Origin: Theodoxus fluviatilis
Lineage: Eukaryota > Mollusca > Gastropoda > Cycloneritida > Neritidae
NCBI GenBank assembly: GCA_034096865.1
Contig: JAWQFJ010000539.1
Location: 1-64,000 of the forward strand
Length of the DNA stretch: 64,000 nt
Direction: 5' to 3'
Shown here: piece by piece, positions 1-11,327 of the stretch
Numbering within the stretch: the stretch's first letter is position 1
Layout: the number at the start of each line of letters is the position of its first letter
Notes under the pieces: generated by a model
The model's input: the letters and a program-made list of their open reading frames with translations, nothing else
Database searches by the model: none
What the model was told of the DNA's origin: nothing
Translations under genes and position numbers: made by a program

Positions 1-39
1 TTTGTCTCCAAGGTGAACAAAACTGACGTAACCCTACTC

Positions 40-75
40 GTTACAACTTGCCCCACATGTGGGGTAAGTTGTAAC
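40..75. repeat. 36-bp near-perfect palindrome
   Basis: Two inverted copies of a half-site close to GTTACAACTTGCCCC meet at a central ACATGT. Only one base pair of the palindrome is mismatched. The same half-site forms a second palindrome at 7996-8027, on the far side of the 7-kb minisatellite. The two may be the ends of one mobile element, but that is inference. Confidence 0.8.
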
Positions 76-149
76 AAGCCGTGGGGCTGGTTTTAACACA
101 ATGATATTAGACATTAAAAAAAGACTTAATGGTATTCGACGGCATGTAC

Positions 150-3100
150 TCTACATAGCCCAGCACCTACATAGCCCATCTTCTACATACTCGACCCCTA
201 CCTAGCCCATCCCCTACCTAGCCCATCCCCTACCTAGCCCATCCCCTACCTAGCCCATCCCCTACATAGCCCATCCCCTACATAGCCCATCCCCTACCTA
301 GCCCATCCCCTACCTAGCCCATCCTCTACATAGCCCATCCCTACATAGCCCATCCCTACATAGCCCATCCCCTACCTAGCCCATCCCTACATAGCCCATC
401 CCTACATAGCCCATCCTCTACATAGCCCATCCTCTACATAGCCCATCCCCTACATAGCCCATCCCCTACATAGCCCATCCTCTACATAGCCCATCCCCTA
501 CATAGCCCATCCCCTACATAGCCCATCCACTACATAGCCCATCCCCTACCTAGCCCATCCTCTACATAGCCCATCCCCTACATAGCCCATCCCCTACCTA
601 GCCCATCCTCTACATAGCCCATCCCCTACATAGCCCATCCCCTACCTAGCCCATCCCCTACATAGCCCATCCTCTACATAGCCCATCCTCTACATAGCCC
701 ATCCCCTACATAGCCCATCCCCTACCTAGCCCATCCCTGAATAGCCCATCCCCTACATAGCCCATCCCTACATAGCCACCCTACTAGCCCATCCCCTACC
801 TAGCCCATCCTCTACATAGCCCATCCCCTACATAGCCCATCCCCTACCTAGCCCATCCCTACCTAGCCCATCCTCTACATAGCCCATCCTCTACATAGCC
901 CATCCCCTACATAGCCCATCCCCTACCTAGCCCATCCCCTACATAGCCCATCCTCTACATAGCCCATCCTCTACATAGCCCATCCCCTACCTAGCCCATC
1001 CTCTACATAGCCCATCCCTACATAGCCCATCCCCTACATAGCCCATCCCTACATAGCACATCCTCTACATAGCCCATCCTCTACATAGCCCATCCCCTAC
1101 ATAGCCCATTCCCTACATAGCCCATCCCCTACATAGCCCATCCTCTACATAGCCCATCCCTACATAGCCCATCCCCTACATAGCCCATCCCTACATAGCC
1201 CATCCCCTACCTAGCCCATCCCTACATAGCCCATCCTCTACATAGCCCATCCCCTACATAGCCCATCCCTACATAGCCCATCCCCTACATAGCCCATCCC
1301 TACATAGCCCATCCCTACATAGCCCATCCCCTACATAGCCCATCCCTACATAGCCCATCCCTACATAGCCCATCCTCTACATAGCCCATCCCTACATAGC
1401 CCATCCCCTACCTAGCCCAACCCTACCTAGCCCATCCTCTACATAGCCCATCCCTACATAGCCCAACAACTACATAGCCCATCCCTACATAGCCCATCCC
1501 CTACATAGCCCATCCCCTACATAGCCCATCCTCTACATAGCCCATCCCCTACATAGCCCATCCCCTACATAGCCCATCCCCTACATAGCCCATCCTCTAC
1601 ATAGCCCATCCCTACATAGCCCATCCCCTACATAGCCCATCACCTTACATAGCCCATCCCCTACATAGCCCATCCTCTACATAGCCCATCCCTACATAGC
1701 CCATCCCCTACATAGCCCATCCTCTACATAGCCCATCCTCTACATAGCCCATCCCCTACATAGCCCATCCCTACATAGCCCATCCCTACATAGCCCATCC
1801 TCTACATAGCCCATCCCTACATAGCCCATCCCTACATAGCCCATCCCTACATAGCCCATCCCCTACATAGCCCATCCTCTACATAGCCCATCCTCTACAT
1901 AGCCCATCTCCTACATAGCCCATCCCCTACATAGCCCATCCCTACATAGCCCATCCTCTACATAGCCCATCCCCTACATAGCCCATCCTCTACATAGCCC
2001 ATCCTCTACATAGCCCATCCTCTACATAGCCCATCCCCTACATAGCCCATCCCCTACATAGCCCATCCTCTACATAGCCCATCCCCTACATAGCCCATCC
2101 TCTACATAGCCCATCCTCTACATAGCCCATCCCCTACATAGCCCATCCCTACCTAGCCCATCCTCTACATAGCCCATCCTCTACATAGCCCATCCCCTAC
2201 ATAGCCCATCCCTACATAGCCCATTCCCTACATAGCCCATCCCCTACATAGCCCATCCTCTACATAGCCCATCCTCTACATAGCCCATCCCCTACATAGC
2301 CCAACCCTACATAGCCCATCCTCTACATAGCCCATCCCCTACATAGCCCATCCTCTACATAGCCCATCCTCTACATAGCCCATCCTCTACATAGCCCATC
2401 CCTACATAGCCCATCCCCTACATAGCCCATCCTCTACATAGCCCATCCTCTACATAGCCCATCCTCTACATAGCCCATCCCCTACATAGCCCATCCTCTA
2501 CATAGCCCATCCTCTACATAGCCCATCCTCTACATAGCCCATCCTCTACATAGCCCATCCCCTACCTAGCCCATCCCCTACATAGCCCATCCCTACATAG
2601 CCCATCCCTACATAGCCCATCCCTACATAGCCCATCCTCTACATAGCCCATCCCTACATAGCCCATCCTCTACATAGCCCATCCCCTACATAGCCCATCC
2701 CCTACCTAGCCCATCCCCTACATAGCCCATCCCTACATAGCCCATCCTCTACATAGCCCATCCTCTACATAGCCCATCCCCTACATAGCCCATCCCCTAC
2801 ATAGCCCATCCCTACATAGCCCATCCTCTACATAGCCCATCCCCTACATAGCCCATCCCCTACATAGCCCATCCCCTACATAGCCCATCCTCTACATAGC
2901 CCATCCTCTACATAGCCCATCCCTACATAGCCCATCCCCTACATAGCCCATCCTCTACATAGCCCATCCTCTACATAGCCCATCCCTACATAGCCCATCC
3001 CCTACATAGCCCATCCTCTACATAGCCCATCCTCTACATAGCCCATCCCCTACATAGCCCATCCCCTACCTAGCCCATCCCTACATAGCCCATCCTCTAC

Positions 3101-6100
3101 ATAGCCCATCCTCTACATAGCCCATCCCTACATAGCCCATCCTCTACATAGCTCATCCTCTACATAGCCCATCCTCTACATAGCCCATCCCCTACATAGC
3201 CCATCCCCTACATAGCCCATCCCCTACATAGCCCATCCCTACATAGCCCATCCTCTACATAGCCCATCCTCTACATAGCCCATCCCTACATAGCCCATCC
3301 TCTACATAGCCCATCCCCTACATAGCCCATCCCCTACATAGCCCATCCTCTACATAGCCCATCCTCTACATAGCCCATCCCCTACATAGCCCATCCCCTA
3401 CATAGCCCATCCTCTACATAGCCCATCCCCTACATAGCCCATCCCCTACATAGCCCATCCCCTACATAGCCCATCCCTCTACATAGCCCATCCCCTACAT
3501 AGCCCATCCCTACATAGCCCATCCCTACATAGCCCATCCTCTACATAGCCCATCCCTACATAGCCCATCCTCTACATAGCCCATCCCTACATAGCCCATC
3601 CCCTACATAGCCCATCCTCTACATAGCCCATCCTCTACATAGCCCATCCCCTACCTAGCCCATCCCCTACATAGCCCATCCTCTACATAGCCCATCCCCT
3701 ACATAGCCCATCCTCTACATAGCCCATCCCCTACCTAGCCCATCCCTACCTAGCCCATCCTCTACATAGCCCATCCCTACATAGCCCATCCCCTACATAG
3801 CCCATCGCCTACATAGCCATCCCCTACATAGCCCATCCCCTACATAGCCCATTCCCTACATAGCCCATCCCCTACATAGCCCATCCTCTACATAGCCCAT
3901 CCCCTACATAGCCCATCCTCTACATAGCCCATCCCCTACATAGCCCATCCCCTACATAGCCCATCCTCTACATAGCCCATCCCCTACATAGCCCATCCCC
4001 TACATAGCCCATCCCCTACATAGCCCATCCTCTACATAGCCCATCCTCTACATAGCCCATCCTCTACATAGCCCATCCCCTACATAGCCCATCCTCTACA
4101 TAGCCCATCCTCTACATAGCCCATCCTCTACATAGCCCATCCCCTACATAGCCCATCCCTACATAGCCCATCCCCTACCTAGCCCATCCTCTACATAGCC
4201 CATCCTCTACATAGCCCATCCCCTACATAGCCCATCCCCTACCTAGCCCATCCTCTACATAGCCCATCCTCTACATAGCCCATCCTCTACATAGCCCATC
4301 CCTACATAGCCCATCCCCTACATAGCCCATCCTCTACATAGCCCATCCTCTACATAGCCCATCCTCTACATAGCCCATCCCCTACATAGCCCATCCCCTA
4401 CATAGCCCATCCTCTACATAGCCCATCCTCTACATAGCCCATCCCCTACCTAGCCCATCCCCTACATAGCCCATCCTCTACATAGCCCATCCTCTACATA
4501 GCCCATCCTCTACATAGCCCATCCTCTACATAGCCCATCCCTACATAGCCCATCCTCTACATAGCCCATCCTCTACATAGCCCATCCCCTACATAGCCCA
4601 TCCCTACATAGCCCATCCCCTACATAGCCCATCCCCTACATAGCCCATCCCCTACATAGCCCATCCTCTACATAGCCCATCCCTACATAGCCCATCCCCT
4701 ACATAGCCCATCCTCTACATAGCCCATCCCCTACATAGCCCATCCTCTACATAGCCCATCCTCTACATAGCCCATCCTCTACATAGCCCATCCTCTACAT
4801 AGCCCATCCCCTACCTAGCCCATCCTCTACATAGCCCATCCTCTACATAGCCCATCCTCTACATAGCCCATCCCCTACATAGCCCATCCCCTACATAGCC
4901 CATCCCTACATAGCCCATCCTCTACATAGCCCATCCCCTACATAGCCCATCCTCTACCTAGCCCATCCTCTACATAGCCCATCCCCTACATAGCCCATCC
5001 TCTACATAGCCCATCCTCTACATAGCCCATCCTCTACATAGCCCATCCCCTACATAGCCCATCCTCTACATAGCCCATCCTCTACATAGCCCATCCTCTA
5101 CATAGCCCATCCCTACATAGCCCATCCTCTACATAGCCCATCCCCTACATAGCCCATCCCTACATAGCCCATCCCCTACATAGCCCATCCCCTACATAGC
5201 CCATCCCCTACCTAGCCCATCCCTACATAGCCCATCCCCTACATAGCCCATCCTCTACATAGCCCATCCTCTACATAGCCCATCCTCTACATAGCCCATC
5301 CTCTACATAGCCCATCCTCTACATAGCCCATCCCCTACATAGCCCATCCCCTACATAGCCCATCCTCTACATAGCCCATCCTCTACATAGCCCATCCCTA
5401 CATAGCCCATCCCTACATAGCCCATCCTCTACATAGCCCATCCTCTACATAGCCCATCCTCTACATAGCCCATCCCCTACATAGCCCATCCCTACATAGC
5501 CCATCCTCTACATAGCCCATCCTCTACATAGCCCATCCCCTACATAGCCCATCCCCTACATAGCCCATCCCTACATAGCCCATCCTCTACATAGCCCATC
5601 CCCTACATAGCCCATCCCTACCTAGCCCCCCTACATAGCCCAACCCTACCTAGCCCATCCCCTACATAGCCCATCCTCTACATAGCCCATCCTCTACATA
5701 GCCCATCCCCTACATAGCCCATCCCCTACCTAGCCCATCCTCTACATAGCCCATCCCCTACCTAGCCCATCCTCTACCTAGCCCATCCTCTACATAGCCC
5801 ATCCCCTACCTAGCCCATCCTCTACATAGCCCATCCCCTACATAGCCCATCCCCTACCTAGCCCAACAACTACCTAGCCCATCCTCTACATAGCCCATCC
5901 TCTACATAGCCCATCCCTACCTAGCCCATCCCCTACCTAGCCCAACAACTACATAGCCCATCCCCTACATAGCCCATCCTCTACATAGCCCATCCCCTAC
6001 CTAGCCCATCCTCTACATAGCCCATCCCCTACATAGCCCATCCCCTACCTAGCCCAACAACTACCTAGCCCATCCTCTACATAGCCCATCCCCTACATAG

Positions 6101-7265
6101 CCCATCCCCTACCTAGCCCATCCCCTACATAGCCCATCCTCTACATAGCCCATCCCCTACATAGCCCATCCTCTACATAGCCCATCCCCTACATAGCCCA
6201 TCCCCTACCTAGCCCAACAACTACCTAGCCCATCCTCTACATAGCCCATCCTCTACATAGCCCATCCCCTACATAGCCCATCTCCTACCTAGCCCATCCC
6301 CTACATAGCCCATCCCCTACATAGCCCATCCTCTACATAGCCCATCCCCTACCTAGCCCATCCTCTACATAGCCCATCCCTACTAGCCCATCCTCTACTA
6401 GCCCATCCCTACATAGCCCATCCCCTACCTAGCCCAACAACTACCTAGCCCATCCTCTACATAGCCCATCCTCTACATAGCCCATCCCCTACATAGCCCA
6501 TCCCCTACATAGCCCATCCCCTACCTAGCCCATCCCCTACATAGCCCATCCTCTACATAGCCCATCCCCTACATAGCCCATCCTCTACATAGCCCATCCC
6601 CTACCTAGCCCATCCTCTACATAGCCCATCCTCTACATAGCCCATCCCCTACATAGCCCATCCCCTACATAGCCCATCCTCTAAATAGCCCATCCTCTAC
6701 ATAGCCCATCCCCTACCTAGCCCATCCCCTACCTAGCCCAACAACTACATAGCCCATCCTCTACATAGCCCATCCCCTACATAGCCCATCCCCTACCTAG
6801 CCCAACAACTACATAGGCCATCCCCTACATAGGCCATCCCCTACATAGGCCATCCCCTACATAGCCCAACAACTACATAGCCCATCCCCTACATAGCCCA
6901 TCCTCTAAATAGCCCATCCTCTACATAGCCCATCCCCTACCTAGCCCATCCCCTACCTAGCCCAACAACTACATAGCCCATCCTCTACATAGCCCATCCC
7001 CTACATAGCCCATCCCTTACCTAGCCCAACAACTACATAGCCCATCCCCTACATAGCCCATCCCCTATCTAGCCCAACAACTACATAGCCCATCCCCTAC
7101 CTAGCCCAACAACTACATAGCCCATCCCCTACATAGCCCATCCTCTACATAGCCCATCCCCTACATAGCCCATCCCCTACATAGCCCATCCTCTAAATAG
7201 CCCATCCTCTACATACTCGACCCATACATAGCCCATCCTCCACATACCCCAACCCCTACCTATCC
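150..7265. repeat. 15/16-bp minisatellite array, about 450 units
   Basis: The array is made of TACATAGCCCATCCCC-type units of 15 or 16 bp, roughly 450 in number. The common variants are CCTACATAG versus CCTACCTAG and TCCCC versus TCCTC or TCCC. The right-hand third adds a TAGCCCAACAACTACATAG variant that recurs at intervals, so units were amplified in blocks. The array is G-poor on the plus strand and has no conserved reading frame because of the mixed 15/16 period. The edges decay into degenerate units (from about 150, and 7200-7265). Confidence 0.95.
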
Positions 7266-7268
7266 CAC

Positions 7269-7527
7269 TAGGGTTCACAACAAACCAAACAAAAATCCTC
7301 CACTGCATGTACTTGCACAAACAAAGCAAACACAAATGTAAATGTGCCAGTGACATAATCAGCACATCAATCTGAGTCATCTGAATCACAGTTTTGACAG
7401 ATGTAACTGGGTTTTTTCTGTGTGCATTCTTCATGAGACCAATTCTTGCACCTTACACACTGAACTCATTTCTTGTTAGGCATGCTGTTTGAATAGGGTT
7501 CACAACAAACCAAACAAAAATCCTCCT
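7269..7527. repeat. ~33-bp direct duplication (7269-7303 and 7494-7527)
   Basis: The segment AGGGTTCACAACAAACCAAA and the following bases ending in ATCCTCC occur twice. One copy is inside the transposase pseudogene. The other sits at the very edge of the minisatellite, where the first degenerate minisatellite units follow. Confidence 0.85.
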
Positions 7528-7744
7528 CAGAGTCTGTGGAAACAGAGTCAGACTTTTTGTAGCTTGATGTTTTTCTCGACTTTTTGTTCCCTTTCTGTTT
7601 CTGCAGTGCATTTCTACCTCCTGTTCTAATAGGTGCACGGTTTCTGTTAGTTTTTTCTTCCCGGCTCAGCTTGTTCTTTTCTGGGGTGTTGGTTAAAACT
7701 GCTGTCTGTCTACGTGAGGTCTTCCTCTGGTAGTTTCGAACCAT
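7367..7744 (-). pseudogene. Internally deleted pogo/Tigger-like transposase with C-terminal PHD-like finger
   Basis: The minus-strand frame opens with MVRNYQRKTSR, which resembles the start of pogo/Tigger/jerky-type DDE transposases. It passes almost at once into a tail of the kind found after the DDE domain (VLTNTPEKNKL), then a basic/Ser-rich stretch. It ends in a zinc-finger-like array of CxxC, CxxC, HxxxxC and CxxC. The helix-turn-helix and DDE core are missing. A TGA at 7466-7468 interrupts the finger at a place where Trp would be expected, and the frame then continues to a stop at 7367-7369. The part encoding the first CxxC is duplicated at about 7269-7303, directly beside the minisatellite. 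Family assignment is from recognised patterns, not a search. It is almost certainly not functional. Confidence 0.55.
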
Positions 7745-7878
7745 TCTGGAAAAAAAATAAATGTCTAAATTTATTTAAGTTGATTTACGAGGAAAAAAAT
7801 ACAAAAGATCTAGACAGAATCCTCATTAAACAAAAATACCACATAGAGGCAGACACAGCTCCATGCAGCACGCATACT

Positions 7879-7928
7879 TAAACATGCATGCGCACACGCA
7901 CACGCGCGCACACACACACACACACACT
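7879..7928. repeat. (CA)n microsatellite
   Basis: Compound CA/CGCA dinucleotide tract. No coding signal. Confidence 0.9.
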
Positions 7929-7995
7929 CACTTTTTCCTCCTTATTTTCTTCAATTTGTAGCGAATAGAAAAATGGGGTTGGTCGTAACACAGGT

Positions 7996-8027
7996 GGGGC
8001 TGGTTGTAACATGTTACAACTAGCCCC
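7996..8027. repeat. 32-bp palindrome, same half-site as 40-75
   Basis: Inverted GGGGCTRGTTGTAAC arms meet at ACATGT with one mismatched pair, in the same relative position as in the palindrome at 40-75. Further single half-sites lie at about 7978-7990, 8036-8053 and, degenerate, about 8378-8408. Confidence 0.8.
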
Positions 8028-8428
8028 TTCTGGTTTGTTACAACTAGCCCCATCCCACTGTTGATCACCGGCCCTAACCCAGCAGCCAACACAGAAAACG
8101 AGAAGCAGATTTTGATGGTATGATAACATTGATAAAGCAACAAGCTTTCTTGAACCGTTTCTGTCAGTATTCTAAGATTTAGTGATTTAGAGATACATGA
8201 TACTCTTTACAAATTGCAAAAAGTTACTCACATGCCTGAATTTCGAACTTTTTGTTCCCATTCTCACATGCGTCGATTTCATTCCGCCATTTTTTCTTGG
8301 GAAATGGAGAATGAGTAAATGGAACAACTGTCTCAGTCTCAGCAGAAAACTCATAAACAGTAAGGAGTAATGCTGCTTGTTACTTCCAACCCGTGTTACT
8401 TTTAGCCCCGCTCTCCCCTACCGTACCA

Positions 8429-8617
8429 GGTGGGAGAAGGAGAGGCAGGCAGAGAAAGAGGTGGGAAGACAACATCAAAGAGTGGACAGGCTTGACCTTT
8501 GCTGACTCACAGCGAGCCACAGAGGGCAGAGATCGATGGAGGAAGATTGTCCGAAAGTCATCAGTGGTGGCTCAACAACCCATCTCAGGGTTAAGAGACT
8601 GAACTGAACTGAACTGA
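8429..8617 (+). mobile_element. LINE 3' end (5'-truncated non-LTR retrotransposon)
   Basis: The plus frame reads GRRRGRQRKRWEDNIKEW followed by a WRKIV-type motif. This is the basic, Trp-containing C-terminal tail typical of reverse-transcriptase ORFs of several LINE clades. It stops soon after and is followed by a short (ACTGA)n tail at about 8595-8620, as expected for a LINE 3' terminus. Only about 60 codons remain, so it is a dead 5'-truncated copy. Confidence 0.7.
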
Positions 8618-9260
8618 TTAAAGGTCATACTGGACCTTGCTTGAGACTTAATGCAGTTTTCTTTTCAGGCAAAGAAAAATGAGACAAGCAAACTTACTGT
8701 TAAATTAAGCTCAAGGGTATCATTTTATGTTATGATAGTGGTGTTGTGTGCCCTGGCATCTTTGCACTTCCTTTCTGAGAATTGAAAACATCTATTTCAA
8801 GCAGCAGTCGTGAATTTTCTAACTTAGCTGCTGACAACACAAAACGAAATGGACGAAATTTTCTTCGTATTACAAACTGAACCACATGACACCAAACATG
8901 ACACCAAACGTGTCTGCGATAGTGAACAAATGCTGTTTGTTCTTTGTGCCCCTAAATGTCTGTTTCCCGCTTTTGGACAAACTCATCCAATTGATATCGC
9001 TCATCTTATCCAGGATATATATCAGCCCGATTTTATTATCCAAAAGATCTGATTTATCGATAGAGAAATACAGCTTAAGAGGAACGTAAGTAAATCTTTC
9101 ACAAAAGTAGATTTAAAGTTAGTTGGATTGTTTATTGATTTACACAACTAGAAGCTGCTCTAGACACAATACTAAACTAGTCTAAAGGTTCGTTTATCCT
9201 CTCTTTTTTGTTCTTTCCTCATCTCCGAGTAGATAATGGCGCTCAGGTCCTTGTAACATT

Positions 9261-9274
9261 GCATCAGCTGATGC
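9261..9274. promoter_or_regulatory. 14-bp perfect palindrome with E-box core upstream of boule copy
   Basis: GCATCAGCTGATGC is a perfect palindrome centred on the E-box CAGCTG, about 175 bp upstream of the boule ATG. A regulatory role is only possible, not shown. Confidence 0.35.
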
Positions 9275-9354
9275 GTACAATGTTGACTTGACTTGAATAC
9301 ACTATTCAGTAGATTTCATCGAGTGCATTATTTTTTTCGATCTGGCGTAGACAG

Positions 9355-9382
9355 TGACGTCGTCGAGGGGGAAGTGACGTCA
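9355..9382. promoter_or_regulatory. Two CRE-type sites upstream of boule copy
   Basis: TGACGTCG at 9355-9362 and the full palindromic cAMP-response element TGACGTCA at 9375-9382 lie 20 bp apart (start to start), 67-94 bp before the ATG at 9449. CREB/CREM proteins bind this motif, and CREM is a known activator of male germ-cell promoters. The placement would suit a germ-line retrogene promoter; binding is inference. Confidence 0.5.
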
Positions 9383-9448
9383 GAGCAAGTCAAAAATCAC
9401 GTCTGCCATAGTTTAGTCAACCGCGGCGTCTTTTCAAATTTCGTTAAG

Positions 9449-10255
9449 ATGTCGTCTTCTGCAGATGTGTCCCCTGCCATCAGCCCGAGCGCTACATCTC
9501 TCAGCGGGCAACATGGTCCAAAATTTGGTACCGTTATACCAAAGAGGATTTTTGTTGGCGGCATCGCTGCAAATACGACTGAAACTGAGCTGCGGCAGTT
9601 CTTCTCAGTATATGGCGAAGTGAAAGACACCAAGATCATCGCCGATCGAGCTGGTGTTTCCAAGGGCTATGGTTTCGTTACGTTCGAAAACATGGAAGAC
9701 GCCGAGAGGGTTTTGAAGAAGGAATCCGAAAACCTCATTTTCAAAGAAAGGAAACTGAACATCGGCCCAGCCATTCGAAAACATGTCCTTCCTGGCACCT
9801 ACGATCCGAACCTCCCTGCTGGAACCGTTATGTTCACCAACGACGTTCCCTACACGTTTCAAAATGGAATGGCCATTTTCCATGCGCCTGAAGTTGGTGC
9901 CTATCAAGTTCACCAGCCCCAGCAGTCTTTTGCCCCAGCCATGGTGATGCCTCGTACATCAGCCACGATGTATATCCCACAACAGTATGCTGCTTACCAA
10001 GCCAACTCGCCGCCATGGGCTGCTCCTGCAACAGCAGCCGCTGCGGCGGCGCAGACTCCGTGGCACTGGACGCAGCCTACCCTTGGTCAGCATGTTGCCA
10101 ACAACCAAGGCTATGTGTACGCCACCATGCATTCCACACCTGAGCTGGTGTACGCCCAAGCCCCAACGCAGAATTACCAGCATCCTGACGTGGGCGACAC
10201 GCTGTTGCTGGATGATGGTTCTGTGGAGGTAATTCCCGGTCACTACCCCCTCTAA
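9449..10255 (+). CDS. boll: Boule/DAZ-family RNA-binding protein, intronless copy
   Basis: The 268-residue product has one RRM at about residues 33-110, with RNP2 RIFVGGI (33-39) and RNP1 KGYGFVTF (72-79). The following NIGPAIRK block is diagnostic of the DAZ/Boule family. The C-terminal half is rich in Tyr, Gln and Pro, has a possible single DAZ-like segment near 170-195, and an alanine run near 193-201. Family members are germ-cell translational regulators that bind 3' UTRs of meiotic mRNAs. The start is the first in-frame ATG (AAGATGT context); the frame is open upstream but has no earlier ATG. The whole RRM is uninterrupted, whereas Boule genes in vertebrates and flies carry introns there, so retroposition is the simplest explanation. 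The frame has no stops or frameshifts and key RNP aromatic residues are intact, so it may be functional. No poly-A tract or target-site duplication was identified with certainty. An intronless lineage-specific parent gene is the alternative. Confidence 0.93.
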   Translation: MSSSADVSPAISPSATSLSGQHGPKFGTVIPKRIFVGGIAANTTETELRQFFSVYGEVKDTKIIADRAGVSKGYGFVTFENMEDAERVLKKESENLIFKERKLNIGPAIRKHVLPGTYDPNLPAGTVMFTNDVPYTFQNGMAIFHAPEVGAYQVHQPQQSFAPAMVMPRTSATMYIPQQYAAYQANSPPWAAPATAAAAAAQTPWHWTQPTLGQHVANNQGYVYATMHSTPELVYAQAPTQNYQHPDVGDTLLLDDGSVEVIPGHYPL

Positions 10256-11295
10256 ATGCAGACTGCTTTTGAAATATCCTTGTCAAAGATAATATATGAT
10301 CCAAGTTTATGGACTACCATAACATCTAACATTCCTGAAAGTTCTTGCTGGAATTAACTGTTTACAGACAGCACTTGCGCAATGCCAATGGTGATGTTCT
10401 TGATTCCATAGTTTACTCGTTTGCGGAGTCAGACTTTCATCTGCGTTCTACTTCTCTGTTCATAAGATGACTTCACCGGCAATTCTTTTTCTTCGTGGAC
10501 ATTGTTGTTTTCATGAAAACTTACAGATCAGCTTCATCTTTCTTCGTGGGAGAACAGTTACATTAAACGGGTGTTTGTGCATATATCTACTTCACAAGTT
10601 TTGACTATCTTCTTCCGAATACCGTTGATTCCCAACACCGGCAGTGATATGTCACGTGATGACGATTCAAATGTGAACATCGAAGTAACTTTCACATGTT
10701 TCCTTTGTCCGACTCCAGTGGCAACTCTTTTCAAAAGCAAAATTATCATAACACTGAAGAAGATTTAGTCATTGTTTGAGCAAGTTGTAACATTCTGGGG
10801 GAGAAAATCACTCGGTGTATTGATCAAGACTGACAAGAGTCTTGTTGAACTGAAAAAGCCATATAAAAACAAACTCACCATTGTTGCCTTTTGCTACTCA
10901 GTACTTGCTTTGAATTTGGTTGTGCCTCAGTACGTTTTCACGATGGGAACGGATACATAGAACTCGCTTTTCAAGCCAAAGTATTTCCTGAACCAGTTTC
11001 AACGAATTATCATTTCCACTGACTTGCGCGTTGAATTGTGCTCCATGCTTTTCAAATCAATGCGCCAAACGACAGGGGTTTTTTGGTTGGTTTGAATCTA
11101 GGCATTAGGAGACTGTTGATGTAAAAATGAAATACTTTCTTCACTGGGTTTTATATCACATTGCCATGCGTACTTAGTTATTCCTCTCTTGTTGACTTTT
11201 GATCATTCTGAGACAAAAATGGTTCTGATCAAGCGGATCCTCCCCAGCCCACCCTTAATTTTTTTCATAGCTCCTAAGCTGCATTAATAGAACAG

Positions 11296-11327
<32 letters not shown>

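Noticed and set aside
9293..9448. N-terminal extension of the boule frame upstream of the ATG
   Set aside because: There is no ATG in frame before 9449 and the extra residues do not resemble Boule N-termini.
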